Assembly: GCF_014652315.1 (NCBI RefSeq)
Contig: NZ_BMYO01000003.1
Location: 186,412-250,411 of the forward strand
Reading direction: 5' to 3'
From: Jeongeupia chitinilytica
Lineage (GTDB): Bacteria; Pseudomonadota; Gammaproteobacteria; Burkholderiales; Chitinibacteraceae
DNA: 64,000 nucleotides
This document shows, piece after piece, positions 38,627-47,838 of this stretch. The notes beneath the pieces are model-generated. The model searched no databases, had not been told where the DNA came from, and saw nothing but the letters and a program-made list of their open reading frames with translations. Within the stretch, counting starts at the first letter, position 1. The number at the start of each line of letters is the position of its first letter. The position numbers and the translations under genes are program-made.

Positions 38627-40105
38627 ATGGCAACGCCGCTTTCCCCTGCTGCAAAGCGCAAGTCCGATACGCTGTATTTCCAGCTTGCCGAAGAAATGGC
38701 ACAAGCGATTGCGGCGGGCGTACTGAAAGCGGGTGAACGCCTGCCGTCGATCCGTCGGCTGTCGGCGCAGCGGCAGATCAGCCTGTCGACCGTGATGGAG
38801 GCCTACCGCGAGCTTGAAGCCCGCGGGTTGATCGAGGCCCGGCCGCAAAGCGGTTTTTACGTCAGGGCGTTGCACGCCGGTTTCAGTCCCCCGTCACTGA
38901 CGCAGCCGCCGAGCGAGCCGAGCGAGGTCGTGACCGCACCGGTGCTCTGGCCTTATCAGGTCAAGGAAAACCAGTCGATTCGCGTCGATTTCGGTCTCGC
39001 CATCCTCTCGCCGGAACTGTACCCGACACAGCAACTGCAGCGTCTGCTGGCACAAACGACGCGCTACCAGCCGCGAATGCTGGCCGATTACGGCAAGCCG
39101 GCCGGCGACATCGAGCTTCGTCGTCACATTGCCCGTCGTTCGTTGGCCTGGGGCGGGCAGTTCGAAGCCGACGACGTCCTGATCACCCATGGCTGTCTTG
39201 AAGCGATCAACCTGTGCCTGCGTGCGGTGACCGAACCCGGCGACGTGGTTGCGATCGAATCGCCGGCGTACTTCGGTCTGCTGCAGATCCTTGAGAGCTT
39301 CCAGCTCAAGGCACTGGAAATTCCCACCCATCCGCAGACCGGCATTTCGATCGAAGCGCTGGAGCTGGCCACACGCGAGGGCAAGGTCAAGGCCTGTCTG
39401 CTGATTCCGAGTTTTTCCAATCCGCTCGGCAGCGTGATGCCGGACGACAACAAGAAACGACTGGTGGAAATGCTGTCGAGCCGGAACATCCCGCTGATCG
39501 AAGACGATCTGTACGGCGAGTTTTTCCACCATGGCAGCCGACCGCGACCGGCCAAGGCGTTCGACCGCGACGGCAACGTGATGCTGTGCTCGTCATTCAC
39601 GAAGGCACTGGCGCCGGGCATGCGGGTCGGTTGGGTGGTGGCCGGACGCTGGCGTCGCGAGCTGGAGAAGCTCAAGTTCATCAACACCTACTCGACGCCG
39701 GTCGCGATGCAGCAAACGATTGCGCGCTTTCTCGAGAACGGTGGCTATGACCACCATTTGCGCCGGCTTCGCCGTGCGGTGGCGGAACAGGTTGACGGCG
39801 CCGTCTCTGCAATCCGGCGTTTCTTTCCCAAGGACACGCGGCTGAACGTACCGCAGGGCGGGTATGTGCTGTGGATCGAGCTGCCCGAGTGCGTCGATAC
39901 CCGCGAGCTGCTCAGACTGTCACTGGCCGAAGGCATCAGCTTTGCGCCGGGTGAACTGTTCTCGCCGAGTCACAGCTACCGCAACTGCCTGCGCATCTGC
40001 TGCGTCGAGCCGTGGACCACACGGCACGAGCGCGCCATCCAGCGTCTGGGCGAATTGTGCCAGACGCTGATCCGGCCGGTACCGCACAGCGTCGTCACCG
40101 CCTGA
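38627..40105 (+). CDS. MocR-type GntR/aminotransferase regulator
   Basis: A 492-residue fusion of a winged HTH (about 15-80: ERLPSIRRLSAQRQISLSTVMEAYRELEARGLI) and a fold-type I aminotransferase. The PLP lysine lies in SSFTKALAPGMRVGW (about 325-340) and YGEFF and ITHGCLEAINLCL match cofactor contacts. Such proteins sense PLP or amino acids, for example PdxR, GabR and TauR. GAGGTG lies 7 bases before the ATG at 38627; ATGs at 38615 and 38624 are alternatives. No divergent target gene adjoins it, so its regulon is unclear. Confidence 0.88.
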   Translation: MATPLSPAAKRKSDTLYFQLAEEMAQAIAAGVLKAGERLPSIRRLSAQRQISLSTVMEAYRELEARGLIEARPQSGFYVRALHAGFSPPSLTQPPSEPSEVVTAPVLWPYQVKENQSIRVDFGLAILSPELYPTQQLQRLLAQTTRYQPRMLADYGKPAGDIELRRHIARRSLAWGGQFEADDVLITHGCLEAINLCLRAVTEPGDVVAIESPAYFGLLQILESFQLKALEIPTHPQTGISIEALELATREGKVKACLLIPSFSNPLGSVMPDDNKKRLVEMLSSRNIPLIEDDLYGEFFHHGSRPRPAKAFDRDGNVMLCSSFTKALAPGMRVGWVVAGRWRRELEKLKFINTYSTPVAMQQTIARFLENGGYDHHLRRLRRAVAEQVDGAVSAIRRFFPKDTRLNVPQGGYVLWIELPECVDTRELLRLSLAEGISFAPGELFSPSHSYRNCLRICCVEPWTTRHERAIQRLGELCQTLIRPVPHSVVTA

Positions 40106-40123
40106 ACGCAACTGCCTGAAAAA

Positions 40124-40411
40124 TCAGTAGCGGTGCTCGGCACCGCCAGCGGGCTCGTCCTCGATATGCATGACGACCATGCAGCTCGTCGGCCCGTTGT
40201 ACTGGACTTCGTCACAGAATGGCGAATACGACATCAGGCAGGGCGGATTTGCACGCGTTTCGTCAAGCCAGACCACGTCGAGGCGCTGACCGCAGACGGA
40301 GTCCAATGCCATGCGCAGCATGCTGATGTTTTCCACCAGACCGGCGCCTGCACTCGAACTCAGCATGCTGGCGGCAAGGGTCAGGGCGGCGAGAAGAGAG
40401 GGGCGGACCAT
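40124..40411 (-). CDS. Small exported protein
   Basis: A 95-residue protein with an AGGAGG site 5 bases before the ATG. A signal peptide (residues 1 to about 23, ending SSSAGA) is followed by a mature part of about 72 residues with four cysteines and a Met/Asp-rich end. A periplasmic location with disulfides is likely. No family recognised. It overlaps nothing and is convergent with the MocR gene. Confidence 0.7.
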   Translation of the reverse strand: MVRPSLLAALTLAASMLSSSAGAGLVENISMLRMALDSVCGQRLDVVWLDETRANPPCLMSYSPFCDEVQYNGPTSCMVVMHIEDEPAGGAEHRY

Positions 40412-40484
40412 GGCGGACCTCCTTGCAGTCTGCCGGCGCGCTCCGCCGGCCTGCTGTCGACGGCCATGGTTTCACTCTAGATTC

Positions 40485-40778
40485 TTACAACGAGTGCTTC
40501 AGTGCGTTGATGCCGCCGAATATCGGTTGGCGGTGTGCACGCCGTGGCACGTTGCGGTGCGGTGCGACCACGGCATCGAGCTGCAACCGTGCAGAAGCAG
40601 ACATGGCTTCGACCAGTGCGATGCCTTGACCCGGAGCCGTCCAGTGCTCGCCACCGGCAAGCACGACATCTTCTCCGTCGAAAGTCAGCCACAAGCGGCC
40701 GGAGGCACAGCGCAATTGCCGGCCGGGCGCGAGTGCCATTCTGAGCAGGCTGCCGGATGTCAGTGTCAGCGTTTGCAT
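40485..40778 (-). CDS. DUF2917 family protein
   Basis: A 97-residue protein beginning MQTLTLTSGSLLRM with RCASGRLWLTFDGEDVVLAGGEHW, the DUF2917 pattern of a small beta-barrel (cupin-like) protein. AAGGAG precedes the ATG. The function is unknown. In this class of bacteria it often lies near transcription-regulator or exporter genes; here its neighbours give no clue. Confidence 0.8.
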   Translation of the reverse strand: MQTLTLTSGSLLRMALAPGRQLRCASGRLWLTFDGEDVVLAGGEHWTAPGQGIALVEAMSASARLQLDAVVAPHRNVPRRAHRQPIFGGINALKHSL

Positions 40779-40952
40779 CGTCGTCTCCTTGGGAGGGTGT
40801 ACGACGATGCTACGGCCGCGCGAAGGGGTGTGGCAGATGCAACTGTACTGCTGCCCGGTGATTCAGCGCTTCAGTGCAAGCCGATTGTACCGGCCATGCC
40901 ATTGGCAAACTGTTTGTCTTGCTGATCCATCGTGGCCAGCATTGCCGTGGCG
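40779..40952. other. Intergenic region between DUF2917 and mnmC
   Basis: No gene or terminator is evident on either strand in these 174 bases. Confidence 0.4.
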
Positions 40953-42890
40953 CTATTCATCGTCGCTGCCGCCGGTCTGCACGCGGTAGGGCTCGCCGCG
41001 CCGCAGTGCTCGCAGGAGAAAGCGGGCGGGGTCGACTGCATTCAATAGGGCGCTTTCAACCGGCGCGGGCTCACCATTGAGTCTGCAGGCAAGCATTTCG
41101 CCGATCAGCGCCGACCACGACAGTCCGCGTGCGCCCAGTCCGAGCGCGCCGTACAGGCCGGACTGGCGCGGCACCTGCGCCAGCTGATGGCAGCGCGGAT
41201 AGTCGTCGTGCCACGGCAGTGCGAGCTCGCCGACCAGCGGCAGGCGGTCGGGCGAAGTGGGGCGCTGACAAATCCGGCTTCCGAGTACGGCGTCGTCCGG
41301 CAGTGTCTGCCCGGGCAGCAAGGCGACGAGTGCCCGGCGATTCTCGATTTCGGCTGCGGCAAGGTCGCCCTCGAACGGTGCCGCGCCGATGATGCGTTCG
41401 CCACCGGCCGCGCCGGTCAGATAGCCGGCGCCGGCTATACCTGCTGCAGTCAGCCCGACACTCGAAGCCGGGATGCGGCTTGCAACACGGAGCACGCTCC
41501 AGAGTGGCAAATCCACGCACTGCGCCAGCGCTCGGGCCGCACTGGCATTGCACAGAATCACGGTCGGCGCGGTGCCGAGCAATGTTCCGTCTCCACCGAA
41601 TGCCTGCCACTGGCCGTCGACACAATCCAGCCGGACAACCGGTGCGTTCCCGCGAAAACGGACCGCATCGCCGTGCCGGGCCAGCAGCGCACGGCAGTAA
41701 CCCGGCGGATTGATCCAGGCGCCGCGCGCAAACCACCAGCCACCGCGTGCCGGGCGCACGCCCAGCCGCTGCTGCGCCTGATCCGGCTTGAGGAAGCTGA
41801 CGTCCGGATCGGTACCGTCCTCGGCCATGCATTGCTGCAGCGCCTCCTGTTCCGCGTTGCGGGCGACCTGCAGCACGCCTTCGATGCCGTGCGGTACGTT
41901 CAGGCCTGAATCGGCCAGATCCTGCAGCAGGGCGAGTGTGGCGGCATTGCCGGCGCGACTGAGCCGGGCGAGCAGGTTGTCGTCCTGCGACACATAGGCA
42001 TGCATCAGCCCGGCCAGATTGCCGGACGATCCGGTTGCGGGTTCGGCGGCCGCATCGACAATGTCGATACGCCAGCCACGTGCGGCGAGACGCTCCGCCA
42101 CCGCACAGCCGGCGAGACCGGCGCCGATGACCAGTGCGTGCCTTGCAATGGGGGCTGCAACGGGGCGCCGCGGCGCGCGTGCCATGCCGCCGCACAGCAT
42201 CTGCCACTTGCTGCCATAGCCCTTGGCTTTCGCAACGGCAAACCCGGCCTCGTTCAGCGCCCGGCGGACGGCACCGGCGGCGGTGTATGTCGCCAGCGTC
42301 GTGTCGGCACGGCAAAGCCGCCAGAGTTGCTTGAACACCGCGGGCGTCCACAGCTCGGGGTTCTTCGACGGCGAGAATCCGTCGAGGTAGATCGCGTCGG
42401 CACAGGCGTCGAGCTGCGGCAGCACGTCGAGCACATCACCGAACAGCAGCGTTAGCGACACCCGTCCGCCATCAAGCCAGAGGCGGTGGAAGCCCGGCGT
42501 CGGCGCAGGCCAGTGCGCGAGCAGCTCGGCCACCTGTGCCGCGTACTGCGGATAGCGCGCCAGCAGTACTGCCAGATCATCGCGAACGAAGGGGTGGCGT
42601 TCGACCGACACGAAGTGCAATCGGGCACAGGCGGCCGGGTCGGCACGCCATGCCGCCCAGGTCACCAGAAAACTCAGCCCCTGGCCGAAGCCGGTTTCGA
42701 CGATGGTGAACGCATCCCGGCCACGCCAGCGTGCCGGCAGCCCGTTGCCCCCCAGAAAGACGTGCTCGGCCTGACCGATGCCGCCGTCGGGCGAGTGGTA
42801 GGCATCGTCAAACTCGGCGGAAAACGGCACGCCGTGTTCGTTGAACGCAAGTCGGGCTGGCGTGATGCGGGCGGGTCTGGACTGGGACAA
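40953..42890 (-). CDS. mnmC: Bifunctional tRNA wobble-uridine modification enzyme MnmC
   Basis: The enzyme finishes mnm5s2U34 in tRNAs: the C-terminal FAD oxidoreductase removes the carboxymethyl of cmnm5U and the N-terminal methyltransferase adds the methyl. The methyltransferase half has ETGFGQGLSFL (SAM site) and LDGFSPSKNPELW. The oxidase half begins with the FAD motif VIGAGLAGCAVAERLAARGW, and ends LGLGARGLSWSALIGEMLACRL. No ATG exists near the N-terminus. I use TTG 42890 because GGAAAG lies 8 bases upstream; TTG 42911 (652 residues) is the alternative. Confidence 0.92.
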   Translation of the reverse strand: MSQSRPARITPARLAFNEHGVPFSAEFDDAYHSPDGGIGQAEHVFLGGNGLPARWRGRDAFTIVETGFGQGLSFLVTWAAWRADPAACARLHFVSVERHPFVRDDLAVLLARYPQYAAQVAELLAHWPAPTPGFHRLWLDGGRVSLTLLFGDVLDVLPQLDACADAIYLDGFSPSKNPELWTPAVFKQLWRLCRADTTLATYTAAGAVRRALNEAGFAVAKAKGYGSKWQMLCGGMARAPRRPVAAPIARHALVIGAGLAGCAVAERLAARGWRIDIVDAAAEPATGSSGNLAGLMHAYVSQDDNLLARLSRAGNAATLALLQDLADSGLNVPHGIEGVLQVARNAEQEALQQCMAEDGTDPDVSFLKPDQAQQRLGVRPARGGWWFARGAWINPPGYCRALLARHGDAVRFRGNAPVVRLDCVDGQWQAFGGDGTLLGTAPTVILCNASAARALAQCVDLPLWSVLRVASRIPASSVGLTAAGIAGAGYLTGAAGGERIIGAAPFEGDLAAAEIENRRALVALLPGQTLPDDAVLGSRICQRPTSPDRLPLVGELALPWHDDYPRCHQLAQVPRQSGLYGALGLGARGLSWSALIGEMLACRLNGEPAPVESALLNAVDPARFLLRALRRGEPYRVQTGGSDDE

Positions 42891-42921
42891 GAGCGGCTTT
42901 CCGGACAGCAAAGCCGCGATT

Positions 42922-44145
42922 TTACGCGCCTGCGGCCGGCACGTCGTGACCGGACAGGAAACGCTTCACCAGCAGCCAGAACCCGATCCCGGCCGCGAGG
43001 TTGGCACCCGCGAACCAGAGGTTGCCGCCACTGCCGTAGCCCCAGCGGACGATTTCGATGCCGACGGTAAAGAACACCATCGTGATCATGCCGAGCGACG
43101 CAGCCACCGTGCCTTTGCTGACGGTGCTAGAGAACAGTGTCAGCCGGTACAGCGCGGCATTGGCCAGGCCGACGCCGTAGGCATAGAGGCTGATGCCGCC
43201 AACCAGCCAGGCAACCGCCGAGCTGTCGACCAGCATGGCCACGGCAGCAAGACCCAGTCCGGCCAGTGCCGGAATCAGACCGAAGCCGATCATCCGGTGG
43301 ATCGGAACGCGGTCGGCGACACGCGCCAGCGTGATGTTGCCGGCGATCAGCGCGGCAAAAATCGGGATCTGCCACAGCCCGAAGGTCAGCGGCGTCATGT
43401 GCGCGCGTTCCATCAGGATCACCGGCGCCTGGCCGATCCACGTCAGCAGCGGCAGACTGGCCGCACCGATTGCCAGCGCGCCGCAAACGAAGCGGCGGTT
43501 GCCGAAAACCTTGCGGTAATCGCCGGCAATGCTGCGCACGTTGAACGGCGTGCCGCGCAGTTTGGCGGTCTCCGGCATCGTCCGCCACAGGCCGAACAGC
43601 GAGATCGAGGTCGTCACGGCGATCAGCACGAAAATGCTGCGCCATGGCGCCACCTCGATCAGGGCCGCGCCGGCGACGGGGCCGATCAGCGGCGCCAGCA
43701 GCGCCACGTTGGCCATCAGCGCCATCACCCGGACCGCGGCCGTCTCGGAGAACGCTTCCTGAATCGACGCATAGCCGATCGCGGTGACGAAGCACAGCCC
43801 CATGCCCTGAAAGAAACGCAGCACCATGAACTGGGTGATCGACGTCGTCGGCAGCGTCAGCAACAGCAGCACGATGAATGCGGCCACGCCGAACAGCATC
43901 AGCGGCCGCCGGCCGACCCGGTCCGACAGCGGACCGAGCAGCCACTGCAGTGCTGCGCCGCCGGCGAGGTAGGCCGCCAGCGCGGTCGGCACCAGCGACG
44001 ATGGCGCGTTGAACTCGTGCACGACCTGCAGCATGCCCGGCAGGATCATGTCGTTGGCGATGTAGGTCGAGAACTCGAACAGCACGAGCGAAATCGGGAA
44101 CAGCATCGTTCGCCAGGTGAGTCGGGAAATGGGCTGGGCAGTCAT
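42922..44145 (-). CDS. MFS multidrug exporter (MdfA/Cmr-like)
   Basis: A 407-residue transporter with 12 predicted helices. The N-terminal ISLVLFEFSTYIANDMILPGML, the MFS loop GPLSDRVGRRPLMLFG and the FRFFQGMG-type segment RFFQGMGLCFVTAIGYASIQ match the MdfA-like drug/proton antiporters, including the acidic residue in TM1. ATG 44145 is chosen; the longer frame starts with TTG and adds 7 residues. It is 31 bases from mnmC and may be cotranscribed. Confidence 0.88.
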   Translation of the reverse strand: MTAQPISRLTWRTMLFPISLVLFEFSTYIANDMILPGMLQVVHEFNAPSSLVPTALAAYLAGGAALQWLLGPLSDRVGRRPLMLFGVAAFIVLLLLTLPTTSITQFMVLRFFQGMGLCFVTAIGYASIQEAFSETAAVRVMALMANVALLAPLIGPVAGAALIEVAPWRSIFVLIAVTTSISLFGLWRTMPETAKLRGTPFNVRSIAGDYRKVFGNRRFVCGALAIGAASLPLLTWIGQAPVILMERAHMTPLTFGLWQIPIFAALIAGNITLARVADRVPIHRMIGFGLIPALAGLGLAAVAMLVDSSAVAWLVGGISLYAYGVGLANAALYRLTLFSSTVSKGTVAASLGMITMVFFTVGIEIVRWGYGSGGNLWFAGANLAAGIGFWLLVKRFLSGHDVPAAGA

Positions 44146-44465
44146 GGACGGGCTTGAAGGAATCAACCCGGCAGTTTGTCCGATGACGACGGAATGCGCG
44201 ATGAAGGATTACCGCTGCAGCCACGCTTTGGCCAAGCCGGGCAATGCCGGGCAAGCGCAATCGGCATCGCCGCTTACGGGGCGGCGGCGAAGCCGGGCGC
44301 CGCAAAGCGGCGGCTGCATTGTGTTTGCCGTCGCCAGCCGCATTGGGGTGCAACGGCTGACAAACAGGTAGAGCCCGATTTCATAAGCGAGCAATCACAT
44401 ATTCTTTACCGGCCTATGTTGTACCTTCCTATGCTGGTTTCGCTTTTACAAACAAGGAGGAATGT
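44146..44465. other. Divergent region before the DUF1214-like gene
   Basis: This 320-base spacer holds no supported gene. An 8-bp inverted repeat CGCCGCTT/AAGCGGCG (44268-44275 and 44305-44312) could fold into a stem-loop. The last 70 bases are AT-richer and should carry the promoter of the gene at 44466. Confidence 0.4.
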
Positions 44466-45821
44466 ATGCCATCACCCCGCTCAAAAGCGAAACCGCTCCC
44501 GTCATTCAAACACTCCGGCGTGCTGCTCGGGCTGGCTGCCCTGCTGCTCGCCGGGCCGACCAGTGCCGCCTCGGTACTTGCAACCCCGGAGCAGCAGGCG
44601 TTCGATGCCAGGGCGATCCAGATCCGCAAGAACAACCCGTTCCTGCTGCAGCGCGCGCAACTGGCCACGGCCTACCTCACTGCACATGGTGCGCCGGTCA
44701 GTGCCGAGGCCTCGTCGCGACTGAATGGCGCCATCGACGAACTGGTGTTCAGCGCCATCCAGAAAGCCGTGAACAACGATCCGGACCATCCCGGGGTCTA
44801 CTGGCTGAACGCGCCGCCGCGCGACTGGTTCGGCCTCAAGGTGCCCGGTGGCCGCTATTCGTACGACAACCCGGACAACATCTACCGGACGATTCCGGTC
44901 GACGGCGATTCGCGCTACGTGATCCGCGGCCAGCGTCGCGGCAACGGCCCGAGCGACGTGACATTCTCGCTGATCAGCAATCCGAACTACCAGCAGAGCA
45001 TTGCCGTACTGAGCGGCAAGGATCTGGTCGTTGCTGCCGACGGCAGCTTCACGATCACGATCGACAACCAGCCGGCCAACGGCCGGATCAACCACATCCA
45101 GTCGACGCCGGAGGCAAAGCAGCTGTTCGTGCGCAACAACTTCGGCGATTGGGCGGAGGAAACGGCCGACGCACTCAGCGTGACCCGGCTTGATGCGCCG
45201 TCGCGCCCGGCACGCAGCGATGCCGACATCGTGGCGGATGTCCGCACCAACCTGAACGAATCGACGCTGGCGTATGCAGTCGGCACCCTGGGACTGAAAA
45301 CCTACATCAACCCCGTAAACACGCTACCGCAGCCCAGCTCGTCGGCCACGCTCGGCACGCTGGTGACCCAGGCCAGCACGTTCGGACACTTTCGCCTGGG
45401 CGACGATGAGGCACTGCTGGTGACGGTCGACACCGGTGGCGCCGGTTACTTCGTGCTGCCGGTCACCGACCCGTGGACGGTCAGCGTCGAGCCGGACAAC
45501 CATCAGGTCAGCCTGAACAACGCGCAGGCCGTGCCCGATGCCGACGGCAGCTACACCTTCGTGATCTCGCCGAAAGATCCGGGTGTGTTCAACTGGGTTG
45601 AAACCGCCGGGCTGCACGAGGGAACGCTGATGCCGCGTTGGCAGGATCTGCCGGCTGCCGCTACGGCCGGCAGCGGGCCGGCGATTGCCGCGCGCGTCGT
45701 CAAGCTGGCTGACCTGCCGCATTACCTGCCGGCGGCTACCCGCTACGTGACGCCGGCCGAACGCCAGCAGCAGCGACAGGCACGCGCGGACGCCTACGCG
45801 CAGCGGATTGCAACCGACTGA
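44466..45821 (+). CDS. Exported DUF1214-like protein
   Basis: A 451-residue secreted or periplasmic protein. A basic start and hydrophobic helix (about 20-34) end at an AAS site near 35. The middle (GGRYSYDNPDNIYRTIPVDG and RRGNGPSDVTFSL) resembles DUF1214 proteins, and the C-terminal half is a beta-rich domain ending in a Gln/Ala-rich basic helix. AAGGAGG lies directly before the ATG. Divergent from the MFS gene, convergent with the MATE gene by one base. Function unknown. Confidence 0.65.
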   Translation: MPSPRSKAKPLPSFKHSGVLLGLAALLLAGPTSAASVLATPEQQAFDARAIQIRKNNPFLLQRAQLATAYLTAHGAPVSAEASSRLNGAIDELVFSAIQKAVNNDPDHPGVYWLNAPPRDWFGLKVPGGRYSYDNPDNIYRTIPVDGDSRYVIRGQRRGNGPSDVTFSLISNPNYQQSIAVLSGKDLVVAADGSFTITIDNQPANGRINHIQSTPEAKQLFVRNNFGDWAEETADALSVTRLDAPSRPARSDADIVADVRTNLNESTLAYAVGTLGLKTYINPVNTLPQPSSSATLGTLVTQASTFGHFRLGDDEALLVTVDTGGAGYFVLPVTDPWTVSVEPDNHQVSLNNAQAVPDADGSYTFVISPKDPGVFNWVETAGLHEGTLMPRWQDLPAAATAGSGPAIAARVVKLADLPHYLPAATRYVTPAERQQQRQARADAYAQRIATD

Positions 45822-47186
45822 TCAGCACGGCTGCGGGCGAAGGCGCCGGTGAATGGCCGTCGCCCGCTGCAGCCAGCCGCGCTGTTGCCAGCGCCGGTAC
45901 ATCAGCATGCCGCGCAGCCATTCGTCGCAAAGCATTGCCAGCCATACACCGACGAGCCCGAGGCCGAGCACGGTTCCCAGCAGCCAGGCGCCCCCGACAA
46001 GGACGATCCACATCGACAGCACGCCGACGATGACCGGATAGCGCACGTCACCGGTGGCCCGTAGCGCATTGATCGCCACCAGATTGGCGACGCGTCCCGG
46101 CTCGAGCACGATGCCGATACGCATCAGCACCGCCCCGGTAGCAATGATCGTGGCATCGGTGGTGAACAGCCCCAGCAACCAGGGCGCGGCCAAGGCAACG
46201 ACCAGTGCCATCCCGCCGGCAAACAGCCAGCCCAGCTTGAGGCTCTGCAGCACCTGCCGGTAGGCGGCGTCGAACTCGCCGGCGCCGACCAGTTGGCCGA
46301 TCAGGATTTCGGTCGCCAGCCCGATGGCCACGCTGGTGAGCACGACGATGTGGACGAGCTGCATCGCATAGGTCTGCGTTGCCAGCGTGGCATCGCCCAA
46401 GCGCGCGCTCAGCGCAGTAATCGTCACGAATGCCAGATACCAGCTGACCTTTTCGCCGGCGGCCGGCAGGCCGATGTGCAGGATGCGCTGCAGAATGCCC
46501 GCCGGAACGTTGAAGAACTCGTGCCATCGGGGCAGCCAGCCCAGTGCCCGCTCTAGCAGCACGAACAGCGCAAGCAGGGCAACGACCCGGCTCAGTACCG
46601 CGGCATACGCCACGCCCTCGACGCCCATGACCGGCACCCCCAGCAATCCGAACAGCAGCACGGCGCCGCCAGCAGCATTGACGGCGTTCTGTGCCAGACT
46701 CACCCACATGGCCACCCGCGTGTGTCCGTGTGCACGCAGCACGGCCGAAACCGACAGGTTGACGGCTTCGAGCGCCAGACTGGCGCCGACGATGACCAGA
46801 AAGGGCTGGGCATAAGCACGCAGCGCAGCGGACAGCTGCATTGCACGCAACAGGGGATCGGCCAGCAGCGCGACGGTTACGCCGAGCGCCAGCCCGAGCC
46901 AGGTGTTGACCGCCATTGCGGCGACGGCAACGTCGCGCGTGCCCTGGCGGTCCCCCGCGCCGAGATGGTGGGTGAGGACGACGCTGCCGCCGATGGCAAC
47001 AAAGCCGAACACCATGATGCACAGCGTGACAATCTGGTTTGCCGCGGACAGTCCGGCCACTGCGTTATCGCCAAGATGACTGACCATGAAAATGCCCACC
47101 ATGCCGACCAGCATGTGCAGCAGCTGCTCGAGAAACAGCGGCCAGGCCAGCTGGAACAGGGTGGGGCGGCGGAGCGGAGTGTGCAT
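45822..47186 (-). CDS. MATE family efflux transporter
   Basis: A 454-residue Na+/H+-coupled multidrug exporter with 12 helices. FQLAWPLFLEQLLHMLVGMVGIFMVSHLGDNAVAGLSAANQIV is the typical MATE N-terminus (split across residues 8-50); the two internally repeated halves are clear. The ATG at 47186 is preferred. ATG 47216 would add 10 residues; the 85-residue upstream extension is antisense to the WbuC gene and rejected. It belongs with the other exporters in this segment. Confidence 0.9.
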   Translation of the reverse strand: MHTPLRRPTLFQLAWPLFLEQLLHMLVGMVGIFMVSHLGDNAVAGLSAANQIVTLCIMVFGFVAIGGSVVLTHHLGAGDRQGTRDVAVAAMAVNTWLGLALGVTVALLADPLLRAMQLSAALRAYAQPFLVIVGASLALEAVNLSVSAVLRAHGHTRVAMWVSLAQNAVNAAGGAVLLFGLLGVPVMGVEGVAYAAVLSRVVALLALFVLLERALGWLPRWHEFFNVPAGILQRILHIGLPAAGEKVSWYLAFVTITALSARLGDATLATQTYAMQLVHIVVLTSVAIGLATEILIGQLVGAGEFDAAYRQVLQSLKLGWLFAGGMALVVALAAPWLLGLFTTDATIIATGAVLMRIGIVLEPGRVANLVAINALRATGDVRYPVIVGVLSMWIVLVGGAWLLGTVLGLGLVGVWLAMLCDEWLRGMLMYRRWQQRGWLQRATAIHRRLRPQPC

Positions 47187-47367
47187 CGCAGCAGGTTCCG
47201 GTTTCGATGCGATCATTCTGCGTGCTTTTGCAATCGAATTCAAACCGGTTTGAATCGTGACGATTCGTGAGCAGGGATCGACCCGAAAGAGCGCAGGGCA
47301 CATGCCGTTACTGGTGGTGCACCGTGCTTTGCGGCATGCTCGCCGCTTTGCAGAGACGGACCCGGTC

Positions 47368-47838
47368 ATGAAGCAGATCGACACCGCAACGCTGGACGCG
47401 CTCGCCGCGCAGGCGGCACAGTCACCGCGCAAACGCGCCAATCACAACCTGCACCCGGAACTTGCCGATCCGATCCAGCGGCTGGCCATTGCGATGGCGC
47501 CGGGCACCTATGTGCGGCCGCACCGGCATCCGCATACCTGGGAGCTTCTGTATCCGCTTCGCGGCCGCTTTGTCGTGCTGCATTTCGACGATGCCGGCAC
47601 GGTGATTGACCGTGCCGTGCTCGGTGAAGGCGCGGCCGTGGTCGAAACACCGGCGGGCGTCTGGCATGCGGTGCTGTCGCTGGACGAAGGCGGCGTGATC
47701 TTCGAGGTCAAGCACGGGCCGTACGTGGCGATCCCGGCCGACGATTACACCGTCTGGTCGCCGGCAGAAGGCGAGCCCGGCGTCGCCGGGCTGATGGCGC
47801 GTTACGCCACCGCGACGACCGGTGAAACGCTGGCCTGA
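47368..47838 (+). CDS. WbuC family cupin
   Basis: A 156-residue cupin-fold metalloprotein. KQIDTATLDALAAQAAQSPR followed by KRANHNLHPELADPIQRL is the WbuC signature, and the metal site is likely in YVRPHRHPHTWELLY (His pair and Glu). WbuC genes often lie in O-antigen clusters; here it stands alone. The Met at 47368 gives the family N-terminus; a frame from 47257 adds 37 out-of-family residues. Confidence 0.88.
   Translation: MKQIDTATLDALAAQAAQSPRKRANHNLHPELADPIQRLAIAMAPGTYVRPHRHPHTWELLYPLRGRFVVLHFDDAGTVIDRAVLGEGAAVVETPAGVWHAVLSLDEGGVIFEVKHGPYVAIPADDYTVWSPAEGEPGVAGLMARYATATTGETLA

Noticed and set aside
44268..44312. Stem-loop as a transposon end
   Set aside because: No transposase, no flanking direct repeat; more likely a local hairpin.
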